Shown here one piece after another: positions 54,034 through 61,037 of a DNA stretch of 64,000 bases (the stretch's first letter is position 1; each line of letters starts with the position of its first letter). The notes under the pieces are model-generated. The model ran no database searches. It was not told where the DNA came from and saw only the letters and a program-made list of their open reading frames with translations. The DNA comes from CAZNKU01 sp045541135 (GTDB lineage Bacteria > Bacillota > Clostridia > Monoglobales > Firm-18), in NCBI GenBank assembly GCA_045541135.1, contig JAZQIO010000089.1:1-64000 (forward strand), written 5' to 3'. A program made the translations under genes and the position numbers.

Positions 54034-54513
54034 TTGGCAGCTGCTAAACAGGTTATTCTCACAAGCGAGGGCTTGGAAAAATTAGAAAAAGAACTTGAAT
54101 ATCTAAAAACGGTTAAACGTCAGGAGGTTGCGGCAGAGATTAAAGTTGCTCTTGGCTATGGTGACCTTTCGGAAAATTCAGAATATGATGAAGCAAAAAA
54201 TAAACAGGCACAAATGGAAATCCGTATTGTAGAAATTGAAGCTATGCTTAAAAATGCAAAGGTTATTGATGAAGCTGAAATCTCTACAGATACAGTTTCT
54301 TTGGGTTGTACGGTAACAGTTTATGATGTTGAATTTGAAGAGGAAATTCAGTACAACATCGTAGGCTCTACGGAAGCAGACCCTTCAAACGGTAAAATTT
54401 CAGACGAATCTCCCGTTGGAACAGCTTTGCTTGGCAAAAAGGTTGGAGATATAGTAGAAGTTCCTGCTCCTGCAGGTTCTATCGAACTTAAGGTTATAGA
54501 AATCAACAAATAA
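54034..54513 (+). CDS. greA: transcription elongation factor GreA
   Basis: 159-160 residues. N-terminal coiled coil with LEKLEKELEYLKTVKRQEVAAEIKVALGYGDLSENSEYDEAK (acidic tip DLSENSEYD) and the C-terminal FKBP-like domain ending in PAGSIELKVIEI. GreA rescues backtracked RNA polymerase. The TTG at 54034 is preferred; AAGGAG is nine bases before it, whereas the TTG at 54025 touches that site. Confidence 0.95.
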   Translation: MAAAKQVILTSEGLEKLEKELEYLKTVKRQEVAAEIKVALGYGDLSENSEYDEAKNKQAQMEIRIVEIEAMLKNAKVIDEAEISTDTVSLGCTVTVYDVEFEEEIQYNIVGSTEADPSNGKISDESPVGTALLGKKVGDIVEVPAPAGSIELKVIEINK

Positions 54514-54538
54514 GATAAAACAGAAAGGCTTGAGTTTA

Positions 54539-56026
54539 ATGGCAGAAAAGAATAATAATTCTCAGCAGATAGGTGATGTAGTTAAGGTCAGACACGAAAA
54601 ATTGGCAGAGCTTGTTGCAAATAATGCCGATCCGTTTGTTATTACAAAGTTTGACAGAACTCATTCCACTAAGGAAATCAGGGATAATTATGCAGATGTT
54701 GAAGGTAAAAATGTTGTCATCGCAGGCAGACTTATGGCTAAAAGAAGAATGGGCAGTGTTTCCTTCGGCAATGTTGCAGACCTTGCAGGCAATATCCAGA
54801 TTTTTATTAAAAAGGATATTGTTGGCGAAGATGAATATAACAAAATCAAAAAGTACGATATTGGTGATATCGTAGGTATTGAGGGTGTGGTTTTCACAAC
54901 TGAAAAGGGTGAAATCTCTATCCGTGTTGAAAAGGTTACTTTGCTTTCAAAGTCACTTCAGCCACTACCGGAAAAATTCCACGGTCTTGTAGATACTGAC
55001 ACAAGATACCGTCAGCGTTATGTTGACCTTATTATGAATACAGAAGTTAAGGATACTTTCATTAAGCGTTCAAAGATTATTGCGTCAATCCGCAGATATC
55101 TTGACGGACAGGGCTTTTTGGAGGTTGAAACTCCTATGCTTGTTGCAAATGCAGGTGGTGCTGCTGCGCGCCCATTTGAAACACATTTCAATGCATTGGA
55201 CGAAGACTTCAAGCTTCGTATTTCTCTTGAACTTTACTTAAAGCGTCTTATTGTAGGCGGTTTGGAAAAAGTTTATGAAATCGGACGAGTTTTCCGTAAC
55301 GAAGGTTTAGACACACGTCATAACCCTGAATTTACTCTTATGGAGCTTTATCAGGCTTATACAGACTATCACGGTATGATGGATCTTACAGAAAACCTTT
55401 ACCGTCATGTTGCACAGGAAGTTTTGGGTACTACAACTATTGTTTACAACGGTGTTGAAATGGATTTAAGCAAGCCGTTTGAACGTATTACAATGATTGA
55501 TGCAGTTAAAAAATATGCGGGTGTAGATTTTGATGAAATACATACATTGGAAGAAGCACGTGCAGTTGCTGATAAGCACCATGTAGAATATGAAGACAGA
55601 CATAAGAAGGGCGATATTCTTGCTTTGTTCTTCGAAGAATTTGCGGAAGAACATTTGATTCAACCTACTTTTGTAATGGATCATCCTATCGAAATTTCTC
55701 CGCTTACTAAGAAAAAGCCTGAAAATCCTGATTATGTAGAACGTTTCGAATTCTTTATGAACGGTTGGGAAATGGCTAATGCTTATTCCGAGCTTAACGA
55801 CCCAATCGACCAGAGAGAACGTTTCAAGGCTCAGGAAGAGCTTCTTGCTCAGGGCGATGAAGAAGCCAACACAACAGACGAAGACTTTATGAATGCTCTT
55901 GAAATCGGTATGCCTCCGACGGGTGGTATCGGTTTCGGTATTGATAGAATGTGTATGTTACTTACAGACTCTGCCGCTATCAGAGATGTACTGTTGTTCC
56001 CCACAATGAAGCCGTTGGATAAATAA
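54539..56026 (+). CDS. lysS: lysyl-tRNA synthetase, class II
   Basis: About 495 residues. N-terminal OB fold (about 60-165, VVIAGRLMAKRRMGSVSFGNVAD), class II motif 2 GRVFRNEGLDTRHNPEFTLMELY and motif 3 GMPPTGGIGFGIDRMCMLLT. Length is normal, so nothing is missing at the 3' end. It is the last house-keeping gene before the accessory island, which begins right after its stop codon. ATG at 54539 chosen over TTG at 54530. Confidence 0.96.
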   Translation: MAEKNNNSQQIGDVVKVRHEKLAELVANNADPFVITKFDRTHSTKEIRDNYADVEGKNVVIAGRLMAKRRMGSVSFGNVADLAGNIQIFIKKDIVGEDEYNKIKKYDIGDIVGIEGVVFTTEKGEISIRVEKVTLLSKSLQPLPEKFHGLVDTDTRYRQRYVDLIMNTEVKDTFIKRSKIIASIRRYLDGQGFLEVETPMLVANAGGAAARPFETHFNALDEDFKLRISLELYLKRLIVGGLEKVYEIGRVFRNEGLDTRHNPEFTLMELYQAYTDYHGMMDLTENLYRHVAQEVLGTTTIVYNGVEMDLSKPFERITMIDAVKKYAGVDFDEIHTLEEARAVADKHHVEYEDRHKKGDILALFFEEFAEEHLIQPTFVMDHPIEISPLTKKKPENPDYVERFEFFMNGWEMANAYSELNDPIDQRERFKAQEELLAQGDEEANTTDEDFMNALEIGMPPTGGIGFGIDRMCMLLTDSAAIRDVLLFPTMKPLDK

Positions 56027-56058
56027 ACCCAGTGTTTATGCGAGTTTGAAGGCGTTGA

Positions 56059-56127
56059 GTGGTAAAATTTACGCCCAATTTACGCCAAACTTACGCCATA
56101 ATATGCAAAAGGTTATGCACTAAATAG
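56059..56127 (+). other. possible integrase-tail remnant with three 11-bp TTACGCC repeats
   Basis: TTACGCC recurs at 56069-56075, 56080-56086 and 56091-56097, exactly 11 bases apart. In one frame, from 56059 to a TAG at 56125, this reads VVKFTPNLRQTYAI..., which resembles, from memory, the ends of tyrosine recombinases of Firmicutes elements. There is no ORF upstream in that frame (a TGA stands just before). It may be the scar of a deleted integrase or an att-side arm site next to lysS. Confidence 0.4.
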
Positions 56128-56143
56128 GAACCTTAACTATTAA

Positions 56144-56177
56144 ACTCCTTGCAAATGTATTGTTGCAAGGAGTTTTT
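56144..56177 (+). terminator. terminator after lysS
   Basis: ACTCCTTGCAA (56144-56154) pairs perfectly with TTGCAAGGAGT (56163-56173), followed by TTTT. It shields the island genes from lysS transcription. Confidence 0.85.
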
Positions 56178-56220
56178 ACATATAAAATTCACCAAAATAT
56201 TTTAATATTTGACAATATGA

Positions 56221-56249
56221 TTGAAAATATTTCCTCTATATGATATAAT
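56221..56249 (+). promoter_or_regulatory. promoter of the membrane protein/DGQHR pair
   Basis: TTGAAA (56221-56226), 17-bp spacer, TATAAT (56244-56249), about 50 bases before the first start codon. Confidence 0.65.
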
Positions 56250-56300
56250 ATTAATCATAATTTGTTATTAAGTTCTAAAAAAATTATATAGAGGTGGAAG

Positions 56301-56861
56301 ATGAGAGATCTGTGGAAAAGATTATCGGCGCCATTCCTAATTGTAAAACGTGAAAAACTTTATATTGGATGGGTCGTATATTCTGTTATTTTTGGAATGA
56401 TTAACTTCATTGCTGCATTCCTTATGGGAGATACTGAAAATCTTAAAAGTTATATTCAAACTGGGCAATTGTATACTTTCTCAATTGCACTATGTTCTCC
56501 GTTGATTATAGATACCTTATTAAGTATTAAGGTGGAAAGAAAACTAACTGGAGCGACTCATTTCTTGGGCTATAAAATCACAGGAATTGCAATAGTTTTT
56601 ATATCTGTTATTGCTATGGTTTTTTTGTGGATAGGAGAAAATTGTGGAAATCTTTTTACACAAGTAATATTTACATTGCTATCATTATTTATGGCTTATT
56701 ATTTGTTTTTAGTCGGTCATATGAAAGAGCACGATTCAATTACTGGAGAATATGACGACCAAGAATATTTGAAATCTGAAAATAATAGAATAGAAGAAAC
56801 GCAGAACAAATTAGAAGATGCATCAGAATATGACACTAAGGGAGGGAAAATTGCTATATGA
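56301..56861 (+). CDS. four-helix membrane protein of the island
   Basis: 186 residues, family not recognised. A short basic N-terminus, four predicted membrane helices (about 21-43, 58-75, 88-112, 117-138) and a hydrophilic C-terminal tail (about 140-186) rich in Glu/Asn with helical, coiled-coil-like character. GAGGTGG precedes the ATG. It overlaps the DGQHR gene by ATGA, so the two are made together. By analogy with other small membrane effectors next to nucleic-acid-linked proteins it could be a pore or anchor, but nothing in the sequence proves this. Base content appears more A+T-rich than the flanking genes. Confidence 0.6.
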   Translation: MRDLWKRLSAPFLIVKREKLYIGWVVYSVIFGMINFIAAFLMGDTENLKSYIQTGQLYTFSIALCSPLIIDTLLSIKVERKLTGATHFLGYKITGIAIVFISVIAMVFLWIGENCGNLFTQVIFTLLSLFMAYYLFLVGHMKEHDSITGEYDDQEYLKSENNRIEETQNKLEDASEYDTKGGKIAI

Positions 56862-57925
56862 TTAATAAAATTAATGTTATAGAAATCACGCAACCCATAG
56901 GAACATTCTATGTGGGAAAGATAGCGTCTAAAGATCTACTCAAAGTAACAACTGTTAATCGAAGAATGGACGTGTCTGATGGAATACAAAGAGATCTTTC
57001 AAAAATCAGAGTAAAAGAAATAGCAGCATATTGTGAAGATCCAGATGCTACTTTCCCTACTCCGATTATCTTGTCTGTCAATACATCTGAATCAGAAAAA
57101 ATTACTGTTGACGAATGTAACAATTTTTATTTTGAATTTGATGCTGAAAAAAGATTTGCTGAAATACTGGACGGACAACATAGAGTAGATGGTATTAGAG
57201 AAAATCCTAAAGCGGATTTTGAGCTACTTGTCGTTATCATGTTTGATTTAACACAAGAGGAAAAAGCATATATTTTTTCCACAATAAATAGTAACCAAGC
57301 AAAGGTTGATAAATCACTAATATATGATTTGTTCGAATTAAATGAAAGTAGGAGTCCATATAAAACTTGTCATGATTTGGCACGAATTCTCAATTCTAAC
57401 CCACAATCACCTTTCTTTAATAGATTAAAAATGTTAGGGAAAAAGACCAGCGAAAACGAATCATTATCACAGGGTACGTTTGTAACGTATTTACTCCCAT
57501 TAATAAGCCGAAATCCTAAAGATGATACAATAAAGCTAAAAAAAGGATGGCAATTAAAGGAGGATTCATATATACCATTTAGAAATATGTTTATCGAAGA
57601 TCGTGATGAACTTATATTGAAGGTTTTAATAAATTATTTTGATGCCGTTAAAAGTGTCTTTAGAGATGAGTGGAATGATCCTAATAACTATATTTTATCA
57701 AAAACAACAGGATTTGGTGCATTGATAAAAGCACTAAAAATATTCTATGATTATGGAATACAACAAAAAACACTTACATATGAATTTTTTAAAGATCAGC
57801 TCTCTCAAAGTAAAAAAACTTTACTAGAACTAAATCTAGAATTAACATCAAAGGATTTTCCATCTAACGAGCATCAGCAAACCGAATTGAGTAGAATTTT
57901 CACAAAGCATATAATAGATAAATAA
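56858..57925 (+). CDS. DGQHR-domain protein, DndB-related
   Basis: 355 residues. The name-giving motif DGQHR is at 105-109 (FAEILDGQHRVDGI), preceded by IQRDLSKIRVKEIAAYC (about 43-59) and followed by YIFSTINSNQAKVDKSLIYDLFEL, the N-x-x-Q region. These are the hallmarks of the DGQHR/DndB family, which shares a ParB/Srx-like core; DndB regulates phosphorothioation genes, while other members sit in defence islands or mobile elements with unknown roles. No dndCDE or phosphorothioation gene is in the window. A terminator follows seven bases after its stop. Confidence 0.8.
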   Translation: MINKINVIEITQPIGTFYVGKIASKDLLKVTTVNRRMDVSDGIQRDLSKIRVKEIAAYCEDPDATFPTPIILSVNTSESEKITVDECNNFYFEFDAEKRFAEILDGQHRVDGIRENPKADFELLVVIMFDLTQEEKAYIFSTINSNQAKVDKSLIYDLFELNESRSPYKTCHDLARILNSNPQSPFFNRLKMLGKKTSENESLSQGTFVTYLLPLISRNPKDDTIKLKKGWQLKEDSYIPFRNMFIEDRDELILKVLINYFDAVKSVFRDEWNDPNNYILSKTTGFGALIKALKIFYDYGIQQKTLTYEFFKDQLSQSKKTLLELNLELTSKDFPSNEHQQTELSRIFTKHIIDK

Positions 57926-57931
57926 CAAAGT

Positions 57932-57963
57932 AAGTCGTATCAGAAATGGTACGACTTTTTTGT
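57932..57963 (+). terminator. terminator of the DGQHR pair
   Basis: AAGTCGTA (57932-57939) pairs with TACGACTT (57950-57957), followed by a run of T. Confidence 0.85.
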
Positions 57964-57984
57964 TTGCAAAAAGGAGGTAATAAA

Positions 57985-58023
57985 ATGCAAAAACTGAAAG
58001 GTAAATTTACAACTATACACTAA
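57985..58023 (+). pseudogene. 12-codon stub with a strong ribosome site
   Basis: AAGGAGG stands seven bases before an ATG that opens MQKLKGKFTTIH and stops at 58021-58023. The sequence resembles, from memory, the first residues of helix-turn-helix/replication-type proteins of mobile elements (GKFTTIHN...). A truncated gene at the right end of the island would explain it; a functional micropeptide is possible but less likely. Its stop overlaps the end of the convergent AraC gene. Confidence 0.4.
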
Positions 58024-58775
58024 ATATTATTTAACCACTTTCTTGGAGATAATCCAACTTGGTTTGCAAATGATTTGGAAAAATGATATACATCACAATA
58101 TCCAAGTTCTGATGCGATTTCTGAAGCTGTGAAATATCCGCTTTCAAGCATTTCCTTTGCGGCGGCTATACGCAGAGAGTCGCGATATTGAAGGACAGTC
58201 ATCCCTGTTTGTTTCAAAAACTTTCCACGTAAATATGAAAGTGAAACAGAACATTCCGAAGCTATATCGTTTCCTGAAAAATTCTTTTTGAAATTTCTGT
58301 GTATGTATTCCAGTGCATTTTTTATATCCGTATCAACATTTTTGTACAATGAGTTTTCGTCGATAATGTTTATGTAGAAATTCATTAGTTTTATTCTGCA
58401 TTTTGCATAAGAGTCCCATGAACGTGATTGCCAAATATTACAGATTTCCGATATTTCGTCATACTCTTTTTTACTACATCGGTGTATGAAGGGAAACAAC
58501 TTTTTATCCGTAACTATTGTAAGTCCGCTTGTTATATAAGAACAAGGTTCTTCAAACTCTATTTTGTAGCTATCACCTAAATTTACTATTATCATATCCC
58601 CTTTTGTAATACTTTGGCGTACCCCATCTGTACCTGTAACAAAGCCCTTCCCCGACGTAATCATTACAAAGCCGTCGAAGGCTCTTTTCGGATTATCGAA
58701 AACAAAGTTTTTTCCCTCGGTTTTATACGCTATAATCTGAATATTAGTTATATCAAGTGTAAATTTTTCTTTCAT
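58020..58775 (-). CDS. AraC family transcriptional regulator
   Basis: 251 residues. N-terminal cupin-like sensor (about 20-90, FVMITSGKGFVTGTDGVRQSITKGDMIIVNLGD) and C-terminal double HTH (about 150-250) ending ELGYCDVYHFSKSFANQVGLSPRKWL. It is divergent from the DUF5107/glycosidase genes and most likely regulates them in response to a sugar. GAGGG precedes the ATG. A 19-bp repeat overlaps both divergent promoters. Confidence 0.9.
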   Translation of the reverse strand: MKEKFTLDITNIQIIAYKTEGKNFVFDNPKRAFDGFVMITSGKGFVTGTDGVRQSITKGDMIIVNLGDSYKIEFEEPCSYITSGLTIVTDKKLFPFIHRCSKKEYDEISEICNIWQSRSWDSYAKCRIKLMNFYINIIDENSLYKNVDTDIKNALEYIHRNFKKNFSGNDIASECSVSLSYLRGKFLKQTGMTVLQYRDSLRIAAAKEMLESGYFTASEIASELGYCDVYHFSKSFANQVGLSPRKWLNNI

Positions 58776-58787
58776 ATATATCCCTCC

Positions 58788-58923
58788 GAGTAGTATTATA
58801 CAATCAAAATTTATTTTTTACAATGCTTTTTTGCTTTTGCTATTTTCAAAAAAGTTGTTTTATACAAATAAAAAGTTTTATTATACATTGAACACATTAA
58901 ATATGAGTAGTATAATTCAATCA
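58788..58923. promoter_or_regulatory. divergent promoters with a 19-bp direct repeat
   Basis: GAGTAGTAT-containing sequences at 58788-58806 and 58905-58923 agree at 17 of 19 bases. The first overlaps the AraC -10 (minus strand TATAAT 58800-58795 with TTGTAA 58823-58818, 17-bp spacer); the second overlaps the -10 of the DUF5107 gene (TTGAAC 58888-58893, 17-bp spacer, TATAAT 58911-58916). They are candidate sites for the AraC regulator. Confidence 0.6.
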
Positions 58924-58940
58924 GAAAGTTGGTGATTTAA

Positions 58941-60923
58941 GTGATTAAATTTGAAGATTATACTATGCTTGCGGCATCTATGGGAAATATGAACCCAATG
59001 CCCGACATAAAAAACGTAAGCTATATACACGCAGGCTATGAAATGACAGATAAAGTACGCGAAGACGAAAAGACATACCTGGGAAAAGGTATGATATCAA
59101 CAATGCTTCCATACAAAATGCAGGACGGATACAATCGTGACAAAAAAGACCGTGCATTCAAGGCGGCAGTTCTGGAAAATGACTATATAAAGGCTGTATT
59201 TCTTCCTGAGCTTGGTGGCAGACTATGGTCAATTTATGCCAAAAAGTCAAACCGTGAGCTTTTGTATGTCAACCCTGTTTTTCAGCCCGGAAACCTTGCT
59301 CTTCGAAATGCGTGGTTCAGCGGTGGTGCAGAATTTAACGTAGGTATAAAGGGCCACAATCCCCTTACCTGCTCACCCATGTGGTGTGCTGTGGACAAAT
59401 GTGATGAAGGCGAGGTTTTGCGTCTTTATGAATATGAACGCATACGCGGAGTTGTGTACAGCATAAGCGCATGGTTACCTGAAGATTCACCTGTTCTTTA
59501 TATAAAGGGCAGAATCGAAAATACCACACCCGAACAAAAGCATATGTACTGGTGGTCTAACATTGCAGTTCCCGAAACAAAGGGCACGCGTGTGCTTGTC
59601 CCCACAGACGAATCATTTTTAAGTTTTTACGATGCAAACCACTATATTCTTGACAAGGCGACTATTCCCGTTCACGAAGGGCTTGATGTAACATACCCTT
59701 GCAGAATTCCATCATCAAGAGACTTTTTCTATAAAATACCAAAGGAAAATTACAAGTGGATTGCAACAGCAAATGAAGATGGAAACGGACTCTTGCAATG
59801 CTCAACACCTACATTAAAGGGCAGAAAGCTCTTTGTATGGGGTATGGGACAAGGTGGCAGAAACTGGAATGAATGGCTTTCCGAAGAAGGCTCTGCGTAC
59901 ATAGAAATTCAGGCAGGTCTTGCACATACACAACTTGAGCACATACCTATGCCGGGCAACACCGTATGGGAGTGGACTGAAGCCTACACAGCACTCAGCA
60001 TTGATGCTGATACTGCACACGGTGACTATAAAAATGCAACTGAAGAAATTGAAAAGTATATGATTAATCGCCTTGGTAACCCTAACGAACTTATATTTCC
60101 CGATCAGGAAAATGCAAAAGAGTCCGAAATTATATACAAAGGTTCTGCGTGGGGTGCTGTTGAGGAGCTTGTAAGAGGTGAAAAGATAAGCTGTATTTGT
60201 AAGTTCCCTGTAAGTTCAGATAGCGAAACCGACGAATGGACAACACTGATTAAGGCAAACATATTCCCTGAACCTGAAGTAGAGGAAGAGCCTGTAAGTT
60301 ATGTTGTGGGCAAATACTGGCTTGAAAAGTTAGAAGCATTACCAAAACAAGGTTGGTATAGTATGTTGCACATTGGTGTTGTAAAATATGCCGAAGGCGA
60401 TGTAGAAGGTGCAAAAAAAGCCTGGGAAAAGTCAGTAGAATTAAAACCATCACCATGGGCACTGCGTAATCTTTCAATGATTTACAAAAATGAACTTAGT
60501 GATATAAAAACTGCAAGAGAATATATCTTAAAAGCATTTGAACTAAAAAAAGATTGCCCCGCTCTTTGCAACGAGGTTGCGGCACAGCTTACAACCGACG
60601 GCGGAGATGAAATGTGGCTTGAAATTTTTGACACACTTGATGAAGAAATAAAAGCCCTTGGCAGAATACGTCTTTATAAGGCTGTTGCTCTTATAAATAT
60701 GGGAAAACTTAACGAAGCTACGGAAATTATAAACTCCGACTTTATAATGAGTGATATTAAAGAGGGGGAACTTTCCGTTTCACAGCTTTGGTTTGAACTG
60801 TATCGCAGACTTTATGCAGAAGAAAAGGGCATTGAATATAGTCAGGATAACACACAGCTTATAAAAGAAGCGGACGAAAAATATCCGCTACCTAAAAAAT
60901 TGGATTTCAGAATGCACGATTAA
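58941..60923 (+). CDS. DUF5107 domain protein with TPR-like C-terminus
   Basis: 660 residues. The first ~370 resemble the mutarotase-like beta-sandwich proteins of DUF5107 (FLPELGGRLWSIYAKKSNRELLYVNPVFQPGNLALRNAWFSGGAEFNVG; MYWWSNIAVPETKGTRVLVPTDE). The rest has TPR-type helical pairs (MLHIGVVKYAEGDVEGAKKAWEKSVELKPSPWALRNLSMIYK). No signal peptide. Relatives lie in carbohydrate-use loci; the reaction is not known to me. AraC regulation and a glycosidase-like gene downstream support a sugar role. Start is GTG with TTGGTG near. Confidence 0.8.
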   Translation: MIKFEDYTMLAASMGNMNPMPDIKNVSYIHAGYEMTDKVREDEKTYLGKGMISTMLPYKMQDGYNRDKKDRAFKAAVLENDYIKAVFLPELGGRLWSIYAKKSNRELLYVNPVFQPGNLALRNAWFSGGAEFNVGIKGHNPLTCSPMWCAVDKCDEGEVLRLYEYERIRGVVYSISAWLPEDSPVLYIKGRIENTTPEQKHMYWWSNIAVPETKGTRVLVPTDESFLSFYDANHYILDKATIPVHEGLDVTYPCRIPSSRDFFYKIPKENYKWIATANEDGNGLLQCSTPTLKGRKLFVWGMGQGGRNWNEWLSEEGSAYIEIQAGLAHTQLEHIPMPGNTVWEWTEAYTALSIDADTAHGDYKNATEEIEKYMINRLGNPNELIFPDQENAKESEIIYKGSAWGAVEELVRGEKISCICKFPVSSDSETDEWTTLIKANIFPEPEVEEEPVSYVVGKYWLEKLEALPKQGWYSMLHIGVVKYAEGDVEGAKKAWEKSVELKPSPWALRNLSMIYKNELSDIKTAREYILKAFELKKDCPALCNEVAAQLTTDGGDEMWLEIFDTLDEEIKALGRIRLYKAVALINMGKLNEATEIINSDFIMSDIKEGELSVSQLWFELYRRLYAEEKGIEYSQDNTQLIKEADEKYPLPKKLDFRMHD

Positions 60924-60935
60924 TGAGAAAATATT

Positions 60936-60980
60936 ATGAGAATTGCAGACCCATTTTTACCGGTGAGAATAGAAACATAA
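60936..60980 (+). pseudogene. cut-off N-terminus of the glycosidase-like gene (in-frame TAA)
   Basis: From the ATG at 60936 the frame reads MRIADPFLPVRIET, then TAA at 60978-60980, then continues without interruption (GLCHTVKLSNKSYTFGADG) into the ATG at 61038 of the next gene. The resumed reading looks like true protein, so codon 15 is probably a nonsense change, or a sequencing error, in one longer gene. Confidence 0.65.
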
Positions 60981-61037
60981 GGACTTTGTCACACCGTAAA
61001 ACTTTCAAACAAAAGCTATACTTTCGGTGCTGACGGT

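Noticed and set aside
56858..57925. Complete DND phosphorothioation system around the DGQHR gene
   Set aside because: No dndA, dndC, dndD or dndE gene is near; only the DGQHR-type protein is present.
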